A stretch of DNA of 64,000 nt, taken from the NCBI RefSeq assembly GCF_036182465.1, contig NZ_CP108081.1:4526001-4590000 (forward strand). The letters are read 5' to 3'. The translations under genes were made by a program, and so were the position numbers. Every line of letters starts with the position of its first letter. The first letter of the stretch is position 1. This DNA is from Streptomyces sp. NBC_00258. Lineage in GTDB: Bacteria > Actinomycetota > Actinomycetes > Streptomycetales > Streptomycetaceae. The notes under the pieces were generated by a model. The model saw only the letters and a list, made by a program, of their open reading frames with translations, was not told where the DNA came from and searched no databases. Below, piece by piece: positions 18,355 to 26,900 of the stretch.

Positions 18355-18420
18355 GGGGTTCGAGCAGGGTCCGTCCGGGGTTCGAGCAGGGTCCGTCCGG
18401 GGTTCGAGCCGGGCGCTTCC
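18355..18420. repeat. 22-bp tandem repeat, about three units
   Basis: Two identical 22-bp units (18355-18376 and 18377-18398, core GGGGTTCGAGCAGGG) plus a diverged third (18399-18420), in the gap between two convergent genes. Looks like a small minisatellite; no coding role. Confidence 0.8.
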
Positions 18421-18434
18421 GGCGCCCGCCGGGG

Positions 18435-19283
18435 TCAGTCGCGCGGGCGCATGAGGTCGTACGCCAGTCCGAGCGCCCCGTGCGCCACCAGGAGCGCCCC
18501 CGCCGCGATCCAGCCGCCGCCGCGTCGGCGTACGCCCCAGACGGTGAGCGGCAGGCCGGCCGTCACCTGGGCGAGTGCCAGGGCACGGGCACCGGGAGTG
18601 CCGGCCCAGGGCAGCCAGGGACCGAGTGAACCCCGCTCGACGACGTCGAGTTCCGCGCGGACGGCGTGGCGCCAGCCCGTCCATTCGAGGGGCCGCGCGT
18701 CGGGCTGGGCACGGGCCGCCTCGCGGAGGCGGCCGGCGGGTTCGCCCGGGATGAGCCCGGCGGGCAGGGCGACACCCGCGCGCGTGAGGACGGCGAGCAG
18801 GCCGCGCAGGCGGGCGCGGGCGTCGGCATCGGGGTCGGGTTCCGTGAGGCCGTCGAGGGACTGCAGGACCGGGTCGAGGCCGAGGCGGGCGGCGAGGGCA
18901 CTCATGGCCTCGCCCTCGCCCACGGGTGTGCCGTTGGCGAGCCACTCGTAGCCGACCGGGCGGCGGAAGCCGGCGGCGAGGATGCAGCCGCTGTGGCCGG
19001 CGTCCCACCACAGGGCGAGTACGGGCCAGGGGGCGCCGACGGCCAGAGCGGTGGCCCAGCCGGTGAGGACGCGGCCGACCGGTTCGCCGCCGTGCAGCCA
19101 GGGCTTTCCCTCGGGGACCAGCACGCTCCACTGCGGCCCGGCCCGGGCGAGCAGCATGCGTTCGCGCAGCAGTCGGGCGACAGGGCCGACGGCCTCGGGG
19201 TCCGCGCGGCAGAGCAGCAGGGCACCGGCCGCCCGGTCGGGCGGCGCGGGCGCCTGCGGAGTCTCCGGCTCATGGGGCGACAT
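18435..19283 (-). CDS. Conserved hypothetical protein
   Basis: Protein of 282 residues that I do not recognise by function. The N-terminus is Pro/Ala-rich (PHEPETPQAPAPPD). The middle contains WSVLVPEGKPWLHGGEPV and LALWWDAGHSGCILAAGFRR, which looks like a compact alpha/beta fold. The C-terminal 60 residues hold two weakly hydrophobic stretches (ARALALAQVTAGLPLTVWG, WIAAGALLVAHGALGLAYDL) that may be membrane helices. It starts at ATG 19283. It is divergent from the DUF4097 gene and convergent with the small DUF6104-like gene. Confidence 0.65.
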   Translation of the reverse strand: MSPHEPETPQAPAPPDRAAGALLLCRADPEAVGPVARLLRERMLLARAGPQWSVLVPEGKPWLHGGEPVGRVLTGWATALAVGAPWPVLALWWDAGHSGCILAAGFRRPVGYEWLANGTPVGEGEAMSALAARLGLDPVLQSLDGLTEPDPDADARARLRGLLAVLTRAGVALPAGLIPGEPAGRLREAARAQPDARPLEWTGWRHAVRAELDVVERGSLGPWLPWAGTPGARALALAQVTAGLPLTVWGVRRRGGGWIAAGALLVAHGALGLAYDLMRPRD

Positions 19284-19364
19284 GCGCCCAGATTATTGGG
19301 TTTTGTGGTGACTAATGCCCCCTGGATCACCAGAACGAGTGTCTTGACTTCGCGAATCCGCGAT

Positions 19365-19392
19365 ATATCGTGTCTATTGGAAGACGCGATAT
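19365..19392. promoter_or_regulatory. 28-bp dyad operator upstream of the DUF4097/PadR operon
   Basis: ATATCGTGTCT (19365-19375) and AGACGCGATAT (19382-19392) are inverted repeats with one mismatch and a 6-nt spacer. A second palindrome, CGATATATCG (19361-19370), overlaps the left arm. TTGACT at 19344-19349 could be a -35 element. A PadR regulator is the second gene of the operon, so this is its likely autoregulatory operator (inference). Confidence 0.6.
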
Positions 19393-19431
19393 GGCGTGTC
19401 GTGTCCCGCCCCGGCCGAGGAGGTCAGCACC

Positions 19432-20538
19432 ATGTCCGAGTGGTCCGTCACAGAGCCCGGCAAGCTCACGTTCGACGAACCGGTGTCGGCCCTCCATGTG
19501 CGCATCGCCAATGGAACGGTGAACGTCGTGGGGGTCGACGAGGGTTCCACCCGGCTCGAAGTGTCCTCGATAGAGGGACCACCTCTGGTGGTGACCCAGG
19601 AGAACGGCACACTCACGGTCGCCTACGAGGACCTGCCCTGGAAGGGCTTCCTCAAATGGCTCGACCGCAAGGGCTGGCGCCGCAGCGCGGTGGTCTCCCT
19701 GGCCGTTCCGGCACGCACGCGCGTCGAGGTCGGCGTGGTCAGCGCCACCGCCGTGATCTCCGGCGTCGACGGGCGCGCGGTGGTGAAGGGCATCTCCGGT
19801 GACACGACACTCGTGGGACTCTCCGGCCCGGTGCGCGCGGACACGGTGTCGGGGAACGTGGAGGCACAGGCGCTCACCGGCGACCTCCGGCTCAACTCCG
19901 TCTCGGGCGACCTGACCGTCATCGAGGGCTCCAGCCCCTCCGTGCGGGCCGAGTCGGTCAGCGGTTCCGTGATCGTCGACCTCGACCCGGCGGGACGGCC
20001 CAGCGACATCAGCCTGACCAGCATCTCGGGCGAGATCGCCATCCGCCTGCCGCATCCGGCCGACGCGGAGGTCCAGGTGGACACGGCGAGCGGCACGGTC
20101 TCCAGCGCCTTCGAGGACCTCAGGGTCGGCGGCCAGTGGGGCGCCAAGAAGATCACGGGCAGGCTGGGCGCGGGGAACGGCCGGTTGAAGGCGACCACAG
20201 TCTCGGGCTCCATCGCCCTGCTGCGGCGGCCTCCCTCGGAGGACGAACCATGGGACGAGGGAGTGGATTTCAAGAAGGGGACGGACTTCGGGGAGGATGA
20301 GCCGGAGGACGCGGTTCCTGTTGGAGCCGGGTCCGAGCACGGCAAGGGGCACAGCGCGGTGCCCGAGGACACGGTGCCCGGCACTCACGTCGGTGCCGGA
20401 CCGGGCGCCTCGGCTACGGACGGTCCCGCCAAGTCCCCCACTTCCGGCGCGACCCCCGCCGCGGCCCCCGACTCCGGCCCCACCGAGCATTCCGACGCCG
20501 GCGTCACCGACGACCCGACCCACGAGAAGGGGCTCTGA
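19432..20538 (+). CDS. DUF4097 beta-repeat protein
   Basis: Protein of 368 residues. Repeated short strands of the form SGxxxVxxxSGxVxAxxVSG (for example ISGDTTLVGLSGPVRADTVS) define a DUF4097-type right-handed beta-solenoid, about residues 20-250. An acidic, Pro/Gly-rich disordered tail of about 100 residues follows. There is no signal peptide. ATG 19432 has GAGGAGG eight bases upstream. The stop is one base from the start of the PadR gene, and this pairing (DUF4097 plus PadR) is common in actinobacteria. Role unknown; probably part of an envelope-stress or membrane-linked response. Confidence 0.85.
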   Translation: MSEWSVTEPGKLTFDEPVSALHVRIANGTVNVVGVDEGSTRLEVSSIEGPPLVVTQENGTLTVAYEDLPWKGFLKWLDRKGWRRSAVVSLAVPARTRVEVGVVSATAVISGVDGRAVVKGISGDTTLVGLSGPVRADTVSGNVEAQALTGDLRLNSVSGDLTVIEGSSPSVRAESVSGSVIVDLDPAGRPSDISLTSISGEIAIRLPHPADAEVQVDTASGTVSSAFEDLRVGGQWGAKKITGRLGAGNGRLKATTVSGSIALLRRPPSEDEPWDEGVDFKKGTDFGEDEPEDAVPVGAGSEHGKGHSAVPEDTVPGTHVGAGPGASATDGPAKSPTSGATPAAAPDSGPTEHSDAGVTDDPTHEKGL

Positions 20539-20539
20539 C

Positions 20540-21652
20540 ATGGCTCCCGTCTTTGCCCATGGCCGCCTGCGGCTCTACCTGCTGAAGCTCCTGGACGAGG
20601 CACCGCGCCACGGTTACGAGGTGATCCGTCTCCTGGAGGAGCGCTTCCAGGGGCTGTACGCGCCGTCGGCCGGCACCGTGTACCCCCGGCTGTCCAAGCT
20701 GGAGGCCGAGGGACTGGTCACCCACACCACCGAGGGCGGCCGGAAGGTGTACGCGATCACGGACGCGGGCCGGGCCGAGCTGGCCGACCGCAGTGGCGAA
20801 CTGGCCGATCTGGAGCTGGAGATCCGCGAGTCGGTCGCCGAGCTCGCCGCGGAGATCCGTGCCGATGTGCGCGGCGCGGCGGGCGATCTGCGCCGGGAGA
20901 TGCGGGCGGCGGCGAGCGAGGCGCGTCGGAGTTCCACGGGAGCGAGCGCCAAGGGGGAGCGCGGCGAGCACGAGGGCGCCCACGGGGACTTCACGGACTA
21001 CGGCGACAAGGAGGCGTGGCGCATCGCGAAGGAGGAGATGCGCCGCGTCAAGCAGGAGTGGAAGGAGCAGGCCCGGCGCGCCAAGGACGAGAGCCGGCGG
21101 GCCCGCGAGGAGGCCCAGCGGGCGCGCCACCAGGCCAAGGAGGCCCAGGAGCGGGCCCGGGCACAGGCCCAGGAGGAGCTCCAGCGCATCGCCAAGCGCG
21201 TCCAGGACCAGGTGCAGGACCACTTCACCCGGGGCGACTGGCCGACGGGCGTGCGCGAGGGCATCACCGAACTGGCCAAGGAATTCGGCGAGTTCGGAAA
21301 GGACTTCGGCAAGGAGTTCGGGAAGGACTTCGGCTTCGGCCGACCAGGGACAGGGACCGGGGGCGGGACGGAGGCACGGGCCGGTGCCGGTGCTGGGGCC
21401 GGCACGAGGGAGCCCGACTACACGGTCACCCCCGAGGACTTCCCCGCCGACTACGAACCCTCCTGGGCCCACGAGGACTCCACGGGCGACCCCGCCCGCG
21501 ACCTCGACCGGCTCCTGGACCGCTTCCGTGACGACATCCGCGACGCGGCCCGCGACCACGGGGTGACGGAGGAGCAACTGCGCGACGCCCGACGCCACCT
21601 GTCGACGGCGGCGGCGCACATAGGGGCAGCACTGCGGACGCCCAGGGGCTGA
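20540..21652 (+). CDS. PadR-family regulator with long coiled-coil extension
   Basis: Protein of 370 residues. The N-terminal 90 residues are a PadR winged helix (LRLYLLKLLDEAPRHGYEVI, SAGTVYPRLSKLEAEGLV, GRKVYAITDAGR). A very charged helical region of about 150 residues (EEMRRVKQEWKEQARRAKDE) follows, probably a coiled coil. Then come Phe/Gly/Lys repeats (EFGKDFGKEFGKDFGFG) and a C-terminal helical segment. Typical PadR proteins are near 110-180 residues, so the extension is unusual and may sense a partner or the membrane. It starts one base after the DUF4097 stop and is surely co-transcribed. The dyad at 19365-19392 is its candidate operator. Confidence 0.88.
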   Translation: MAPVFAHGRLRLYLLKLLDEAPRHGYEVIRLLEERFQGLYAPSAGTVYPRLSKLEAEGLVTHTTEGGRKVYAITDAGRAELADRSGELADLELEIRESVAELAAEIRADVRGAAGDLRREMRAAASEARRSSTGASAKGERGEHEGAHGDFTDYGDKEAWRIAKEEMRRVKQEWKEQARRAKDESRRAREEAQRARHQAKEAQERARAQAQEELQRIAKRVQDQVQDHFTRGDWPTGVREGITELAKEFGEFGKDFGKEFGKDFGFGRPGTGTGGGTEARAGAGAGAGTREPDYTVTPEDFPADYEPSWAHEDSTGDPARDLDRLLDRFRDDIRDAARDHGVTEEQLRDARRHLSTAAAHIGAALRTPRG

Positions 21653-21663
21653 GCGGAGGCCGC

Positions 21664-21688
21664 CCGTGGTGGGTCTGCCCCACCACGG
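21664..21688. terminator. Hairpin between convergent genes
   Basis: CCGTGGTGGG (21664-21673) pairs with CCCACCACGG (21679-21688) around a 5-nt loop. It lies between the ends of padR and the Clp-N gene. There is no T-run, so termination efficiency is uncertain. Confidence 0.55.
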
Positions 21689-21708
21689 CCGGCCGACGCG
21701 AGGGCCCT

Positions 21709-22296
21709 TCAGCCCGCCTTGGCCTCTCCCCCGCCGTACAGGACCCGCCGCAGCGACGCGTACGTCACCCCGTGGTCGGCCAGGACCTCCGCGGGGACGC
21801 CCGGGCGGGCGGCGAGGGCGAGGAGGAGGTGCTCGTCGCCGATGTACCGGTCCCGCTGGGCGAGAGCCATCCGCAGGGACTCCGTGAGAAGGTCCTTGGC
21901 CCCCTGAGCGAAGGGACGATGCCCTCCGACGAGCCCGGACCACCAACCCCTGCCCCGCCCGGCGCGCGTCCCGCCGGACCGCAGCGCGCCCTCGCCATGG
22001 GCCTCTTCGACCCGGGAGACGATCTCCGAGACGTTGATGCCCAGCCCGGAGAGCGCGTCCGCGTCGGCGCGGGAGAGCCCGCCGCGACGCCGTGCATCGG
22101 CCAGTGCCTGTTCGACGGACTCCTTGCGCTCCGCGAGCCCCAGCGACATGAGGGCGAACGACGCGCGGCTGGCCTCACGGTCGAGCAGGGCCAGCAGTAC
22201 GTGCTGCTCCTCGACCGTCTCCGCGTGCAGCCGCTCGGCGTGATCGACCGCACCGAGCACCACCGCCCGGGCGTCCTTGGTGAACCGTTCGAACAT
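21709..22296 (-). CDS. Clp N-domain protein without ATPase domain
   Basis: Protein of 195 residues with two Clp-N repeats. The first begins MFERFTKDARAVVLGAVDHA and includes EEQHVLLALLDRE; the second includes YIGDEHLLLALAARPGVPAE. These are the substrate/adaptor-binding modules of ClpC, but no AAA+ domain follows, so it may act as an adaptor or decoy for ClpC. Its ATG (22296) overlaps the stop of the HTH gene (TGATG), indicating coupled translation. Similar two-gene units are common in streptomycetes. No catalytic function is expected. Confidence 0.85.
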   Translation of the reverse strand: MFERFTKDARAVVLGAVDHAERLHAETVEEQHVLLALLDREASRASFALMSLGLAERKESVEQALADARRRGGLSRADADALSGLGINVSEIVSRVEEAHGEGALRSGGTRAGRGRGWWSGLVGGHRPFAQGAKDLLTESLRMALAQRDRYIGDEHLLLALAARPGVPAEVLADHGVTYASLRRVLYGGGEAKAG

Positions 22297-22505
22297 CAAT
22301 GCCTCCCGTACTTCTTGTGCACGGCCTGCCTGCTGACACCCAGTTCCGCGGCGATCTCCTGCCACGACCAACCCTGATTGCGCGCACTGCGCACCTGAAC
22401 CGCTTCGAGCTGCTCCAGCAGCCGCCGCAACGCGGAGACGGCCCGCAGCCCGATCCGCGGATCGCGGTCGCCCGCGCGCTCGGCGAGATCCGTTGCTTCG
22501 GTCAT
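22296..22505 (-). CDS. Small helix-turn-helix regulator
   Basis: 69-residue protein. The C-terminal half is a sigma-region-4-like HTH: WSWQEIAAELGVSRQAVHKK. The N-terminal half is helical (SALRRLLEQLEAVQVRSAR). It is the first gene of a two-gene operon with the Clp-N protein. A candidate promoter places the transcription start at or near the ATG, so the mRNA may be leaderless. A large GTTGACATCC palindrome overlapping that promoter suggests autoregulation. Confidence 0.85.
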   Translation of the reverse strand: MTEATDLAERAGDRDPRIGLRAVSALRRLLEQLEAVQVRSARNQGWSWQEIAAELGVSRQAVHKKYGRH

Positions 22506-22511
22506 GATGTC

Positions 22512-22565
22512 AACTTAGATTGACACACCCTCGGATGTCAACCACAGTTGACATCCGAGGGTGTG
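22512..22565 (-). promoter_or_regulatory. Promoter and 19-bp perfect palindrome upstream of the HTH/Clp-N operon
   Basis: On the minus strand TTGACA (22541-22536), an 18-nt spacer and TAAGTT (22517-22512) are followed after six bases by the ATG at 22505. A perfect 19-bp inverted repeat with a 4-nt loop (22524-22542 with 22547-22565) overlaps the -35. GTTGACATC recurs once more just before the ATG. It could serve as operator for the HTH protein and as terminator for the oxidoreductase gene ending at 22595. Confidence 0.65.
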
Positions 22566-22594
22566 CAGGACCCGCACCAAGGCCCGGAACGGCA

Positions 22595-23560
22595 TCAGGG
22601 GGTGTTCAGAACGACCTTGCCGAAGAGTTCGCCGGACTCCATCCGCTCGAAGCCCTCGCGGGCCCGGTCCAGCGGCAGGACCTCGTCGATGACGGGACGG
22701 ACACCGGTGGCGGCGCAGAAGGACAGCAGGTCCTCCAGCTCGTCCTTCGTGCCCATCGTGGAGCCGACGACCTTGAGTTCGAGGAAGAAGATGCGGGTCA
22801 GTTCGGCGTGCGAGGGGCGGTCGCCGCTCGTGGCGCCCGAGATGACCAGGGTGCCGCCGGGCTTCAGGGACTTGACCGAGTGCGACCAGGTGGCGGCGCC
22901 GACCGTCTCGATGACGGCGTCCACGCGCTGCGGCAGCCGCGCGCCCGACTCCACGGCCTCCACGGCGCCCAGTTCGAGGGCCCGCTTGCGCTTCGCCTCG
23001 TCACGGCTGGTCGCGAAGACCCGCAGCCCCGCCGCCTTCCCGAGCGCGATCGCGGCGGTGGCGACACCGCCTCCGGCGCCCTGGACGAGAACCGAGTCAC
23101 CGGGACGTACACCGGCGTTGGTGAAGAGCATGCGGTACGCCGTCAGCCACGCGGTGGGCAGACAGGCGGCCTCTGCGAAGGAGAGCTCCTCGGGCTTGGG
23201 CAGCACGTTCCACGCGGGCACGGAGACCTGCTCGGCGAAGGTGCCCTGGTACCGCTCGGTGAGGATGGAGCGGGGCTCCTTGGGGCCGACGCCGTGTCCC
23301 GTCTGCCCGATCACGGAGTGCAGTACGACCTCGTTACCGTCCTCGTCGACGCCGGCGGCATCGCATCCGAGGATCATCGGCAGCTTGTCCTCGGCGAGGC
23401 CCACGCCACGCAGCGACCAGAGGTCGTGGTGGTTCAGTGAGGCGGCCTTGACGTTCACGGTCGTCCAGCCGGCGCGGGCCTCGGGAGCGGGCCGCTCCCC
23501 CAACTCAAGGCCGTTCAAGGGCTGGTCCCGGTCAATACGAGCAGCGTAGGCAGCGAACAT
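22595..23560 (-). CDS. Medium-chain NADPH:quinone reductase-like oxidoreductase
   Basis: Protein of 321 residues of the MDR superfamily. The GroES-like N-terminus includes SLNHHDLWSLRGVG and LGCDAAGVV-like ILGCDAAG; the Rossmann domain has VQGAGGGVATAA. The family uses NAD(P)H to reduce quinones, enones or related carbonyls. The second structural-zinc cysteine cluster is not present. ATG 23560 gives the usual MFAAYA start. It is monocistronic; the end lies 30 nt before the palindrome described above. Substrate unknown. Confidence 0.85.
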   Translation of the reverse strand: MFAAYAARIDRDQPLNGLELGERPAPEARAGWTTVNVKAASLNHHDLWSLRGVGLAEDKLPMILGCDAAGVDEDGNEVVLHSVIGQTGHGVGPKEPRSILTERYQGTFAEQVSVPAWNVLPKPEELSFAEAACLPTAWLTAYRMLFTNAGVRPGDSVLVQGAGGGVATAAIALGKAAGLRVFATSRDEAKRKRALELGAVEAVESGARLPQRVDAVIETVGAATWSHSVKSLKPGGTLVISGATSGDRPSHAELTRIFFLELKVVGSTMGTKDELEDLLSFCAATGVRPVIDEVLPLDRAREGFERMESGELFGKVVLNTP

Positions 23561-23750
23561 GCCCTCGACCCTAGGCTCCACCGGCCTCCCGACGGAACCA
23601 CGTCCCCCTGTGACGCGTGTCCCGCCGGGCGGGCGGGGTTCGTCCGCGTGCGCAAGTGCGGGCCGGTGGGGTTTGAGCGCGCAGTCTCCCGCGCCCGTGG
23701 GTGGGTGAGGATTGGCGTGACCGGTCAAGTGCGGGTCCGGTGGGAGTTGA

Positions 23751-23850
23751 GCGCGCAGTTCCCCGCGCCCCTAAAGACAAAAGACCGGGCGCAACCCCCT
23801 GCTTTCAGGGGCGCGGGGAACCGCTCGACCAGCCCCCACCGGGCCCGCAC
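23751..23850. repeat. Dispersed palindromic element, copy A
   Basis: GTTCCCCGCGCCCCT (23758-23772) is inverted as AGGGGCGCGGGGAAC (23807-23821) around a 34-nt insert, then CAGCCCCCACCGGGCCCGCA. A degenerate extra copy sits near 23680-23698. The element is 60 of 64 bases identical to the one at 59811-59874. The rest of 23561-24010 holds no gene, only C/A-rich sequence with an AACAACAAAC run near 23975-24000. Confidence 0.75.
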
Positions 23851-24010
23851 CCACCCACAGCCCTCCAGCCCCTCCCCACACGCACCACCCACCCAGCCGA
23901 ACCTCCGGGCAAAAAATCTCCAGGCACAAAAAATTCGGGCCCCGCCCACCAGGACAGGACCCGAACCTCACGCACAAACAACAAACAACAAACAACAAAC
24001 GGCAAACGAC

Positions 24011-25234
24011 CTACCGCCGGGCCACACCCTCGGCCCGAGCCGCCGCCGCGACCGCCGCGGTGACGGCGGGAGCAACCCGCTCGTCGAACGGCGACGGAAT
24101 CACGTAGTCCGCGGCAAGGTCGTCGCCGACGACCGAAGCCAACGCCTCAGCCGCAGCGATCTTCATCCCCTCGGTGATCCGAGAGGCCCGCACCTGAAGC
24201 GCCCCCGCGAAGATCCCGGGGAACGCCAGCACGTTGTTGATCTGGTTCGGGAAGTCCGACCGCCCGGTGGCGACGACCGCCGCGTACTTGTGGGCGACAT
24301 CGGGATGCACCTCGGGATTCGGGTTCGCCATGGCGAAAACGAACGCACCCTCGGCCATGGACGCGACGGCCGGCTCCGGCACCGTACCGCCGGACACGCC
24401 GATGAAGACGTCGGCCCCGGCGAGCGCGGACTCCAGCGAGCCCGACAGTCCCGCCTTGTTGGTCATGGCGGCGAGTTCCCGCTTGACCGGCGTCAGGTCG
24501 TCCCGGTCCGTCGACACGATGCCCCTGCGGTCGGCGACCGCGACGTCCCCGAGCCCCGCCTCCAGCAGGAACTTGGCGATGGCGACCCCGGCCGCACCCG
24601 CACCCGAGATGACGGCCCGCAGCTGCCCGAGGCTCCGCCCGGTCAGCCGCGCGGCGTTCCGCAGGGCCGCCAGCGTGACGACGGCCGTGCCGTGCTGGTC
24701 GTCGTGGAAGACGGGAATGTCGAGCCGCTCCTGCAGCTTCCGCTCGATCTCGAAGCACCGGGGCGCCGAGATGTCCTCCAGGTTCACGCCGCCGAAGGAC
24801 GGCGCGAGCCGCACCACGGTCTCGACGATCTCGTCGACGCCGGTGCAGGCGAGCGCGATCGGCACGGCATCGACCCCGCCGAACTGCTTGAACAGGATCG
24901 CCTTGCCCTCCATCACGGGGAGGGAGGCCTCGGGCCCGATGTCACCGAGCCCGAGCACGGCGGTGCCGTCGGTCACGACGGCGACCACGGACGACTTCCA
25001 CGTGTAGTCGTGGACGAGCTCCGGCTGCTCCGCGATGGCCATGCAGACCTTCGCGACGCCGGGCGTGTACGCCAGGGACAGGTCGTCCTTGTCACGGACG
25101 GGCACCGTGGCCTGCACGGCCATCTTGCCGCCGCGGTGCAGCGCGAATGCCGGGTCGAAGGAATCGAGGGGCTCGGCCCCGCCTTCCTGATCCGTACTGC
25201 TGTCGCTGCGAGGATTGACGATCTCCGCTGCCAC
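24011..25234 (-). CDS. Malic enzyme, NADP-type
   Basis: Decarboxylating malate dehydrogenase of 407 residues that makes pyruvate and NAD(P)H from malate. Motifs: SLAYTPGVAKVC, VTDGTAVLGLGDIGP, HDDQHGTAVV (metal/substrate region), and the Rossmann motif ISGAGAAGVAIAKFLL. The order and synteny match S. coelicolor SCO5261, reported as the NADP-dependent enzyme; cofactor preference is taken from that orthology. GTG 25234 has AAGGGG upstream. It lacks the phosphotransacetylase-like C-terminal domain of long MaeB proteins. In streptomycetes it supplies reducing power for lipid and antibiotic synthesis. Confidence 0.92.
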   Translation of the reverse strand: MAAEIVNPRSDSSTDQEGGAEPLDSFDPAFALHRGGKMAVQATVPVRDKDDLSLAYTPGVAKVCMAIAEQPELVHDYTWKSSVVAVVTDGTAVLGLGDIGPEASLPVMEGKAILFKQFGGVDAVPIALACTGVDEIVETVVRLAPSFGGVNLEDISAPRCFEIERKLQERLDIPVFHDDQHGTAVVTLAALRNAARLTGRSLGQLRAVISGAGAAGVAIAKFLLEAGLGDVAVADRRGIVSTDRDDLTPVKRELAAMTNKAGLSGSLESALAGADVFIGVSGGTVPEPAVASMAEGAFVFAMANPNPEVHPDVAHKYAAVVATGRSDFPNQINNVLAFPGIFAGALQVRASRITEGMKIAAAEALASVVGDDLAADYVIPSPFDERVAPAVTAAVAAAARAEGVARR

Positions 25235-25904
25235 TTTGTTTTACCCCTTAAGTCTTAACGGTTGAGGGTCTCCGCTCCGGGTGAGGAGCAGGCGGGCACC
25301 GCGTATGTCCCAGATGACGGTTACGTACGTGTACGTACGGGTCATACGCGACGGGCGCGCCGCACACGCGCCCTGAGCCCCGGATGAGGGGTGTAAGGAA
25401 CCTTCTTACCCGACGGACCGCATCGCAGACGAGTCCATGGCGCGAAGGTCACACGTCGACGGCGGAAGGTCACATACCGGAGGACCGCGAGCCGGATACA
25501 GGCCGAATACCGGCCGTATACCGGAGAACGAAGGTCACATACCGGTGACGGGACTCATGACTGAATATGCCGAACGCGCCCATTTTGCGAACCATCCACC
25601 GATGCGCACCGAAGCACCGCGTACGCGGAGAAGCGGTCGCCCGTTTCGCCCAGTACACCGAAGATCTTCCGGCCGTGACGGGGGGTTTTCCGCACAAGAT
25701 CCGGCTTCGACGGACCGACTCGGTCCGGTTCGGGGGTCACCCGTTATCCGATTTTGACATGGCAGGCACCCTGAAGGCGCGAGTCCGAATGGCAAGATGC
25801 CGTAATCACACGAGGTCGCGACACCCGAAGGTGTGTGTTCTCGTCGACCCATCGGCTACTGCCGACCCATCGGCAACTCCACCCACCCGCCGGAGGAACC
25901 CACC
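25235..25904. other. 670-nt divergent intergenic region with direct repeats
   Basis: Between the malic enzyme and ABC-importer genes. It holds three direct repeats of GAAGGTCACA (25444-25453, 25465-25480 and 25530-25545); the last two are identical over 16 bp (GAAGGTCACATACCGG). Two further ATACCGG copies lie near 25507 and 25518. There is an imperfect palindrome GTAAGGAACCTTCTTAC at 25393-25409 and a self-complementary ACGTACGTGTACGTACG block near 25324. Short open frames exist on both strands but have no ribosome sites or coding bias. Confidence 0.7.
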
Positions 25905-26867
25905 ATGACCGCAAGCTCCACCCGTCGTACGACCGCAGCGCAGTCCCGGATAGCCGCGGTCGGTGCGATCGCGGTCGCAGGCGCCCTGCTGCTCACCGGC
26001 TGCGGTGACCAGACCAAGGACAAGGACAGCGGCAGCTCGGACACCGCTGACTCCAGCGCGGCGCCGCTCGCCGACCAGCTGCCCAAGGCCATCCGCGACA
26101 AGGGCGTCATCAAGGTCGGCTCGGACATCGCGTACGCGCCCGTCGAGTTCAAGGACGACTCCGGCAAGACCGTCGGTATCGACCCCGACCTCGCCGACGC
26201 CATGGGCAAGCAGCTCGGCGTGAAGTTCGAGTTCGAGAACGGCACGTTCGACACCCTGCTCACCGGCCTGCGCTCCAAGCGGTACGACATCGCGATGTCG
26301 GCGATGACGGACACCAAGGACCGCCAGGAGGGCATCGACGCCGACACCGGCAAGAAGGTCGGCGAGGGCGTCGACTTCCTCGACTACTTCACCGCGGGCG
26401 TCTCGATCTACACCAAGCAGGGCGACGACCAGGGCATCAAGACCTGGGACGACCTCTGCGGCAAGAAGATCGTGGTGCAGCGCAACACCGTCTCGAACGA
26501 CCTGGCCAAGGCTCAGGCCAAGGAGTGCCCGGCCGGCAAGAAGCTCTCCATCGAGGCCTTCGACAACGACCAGCAGGCCCAGACCCGGCTGCGCGCCGGC
26601 GGCGCCGACGCCGGCTCCTCGGACTTCCCCGTCGCGGCGTACGCGGCGAAGACCTCCGGCGGCGGCAAGGACTTCGTGGTCGTCGGCGAGCAGGTCGAGG
26701 CCGCTCCGTACGGCATCGCGATCGCCAAGTCGAACACCGAGCTGCGGGACGCCCTGAAGGCCGCGCTCGACGCGATCATCAAGAACGGCGAGTACGACAA
26801 GATCATCGCGAAGTGGGGCGTCGAGGCGGGCGCCGTCAAGGAAGCCACCCTCAACGGCGGCAAGTGA
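25905..26867 (+). CDS. Amino-acid ABC transporter substrate-binding lipoprotein
   Basis: Family-3 solute-binding protein of 320 residues. A lipoprotein signal peptide ends in LLLTGC with the lipidated Cys at 33, followed by a Ser/Asp/Lys linker. The mature domain begins KVGSDIAYAPVEFKDDSGK and has FDTLLTGLRSKRYDIAMSAM, typical of polar amino-acid binders. ATG 25905 has GGAGG eight bases upstream. It is the first gene of a three-gene operon with permease and ATPase. The ligand is not certain; glutamate, glutamine or a basic amino acid is likely. Confidence 0.93.
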   Translation: MTASSTRRTTAAQSRIAAVGAIAVAGALLLTGCGDQTKDKDSGSSDTADSSAAPLADQLPKAIRDKGVIKVGSDIAYAPVEFKDDSGKTVGIDPDLADAMGKQLGVKFEFENGTFDTLLTGLRSKRYDIAMSAMTDTKDRQEGIDADTGKKVGEGVDFLDYFTAGVSIYTKQGDDQGIKTWDDLCGKKIVVQRNTVSNDLAKAQAKECPAGKKLSIEAFDNDQQAQTRLRAGGADAGSSDFPVAAYAAKTSGGGKDFVVVGEQVEAAPYGIAIAKSNTELRDALKAALDAIIKNGEYDKIIAKWGVEAGAVKEATLNGGK

Positions 26868-26900
26868 CCGCGTTCCCAGCGGCACTGAAAGGCAACATCC

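Noticed and set aside
18355..18420. Tandem units here and at 52779 considered as CRISPR
   Set aside because: Repeats are directly adjacent with no spacers, and no cas genes are present.
25437..25852. Small open frames on both strands in the malic enzyme/ABC spacer
   Set aside because: No ribosome sites, no coding bias and overlapping repeats; judged non-coding.
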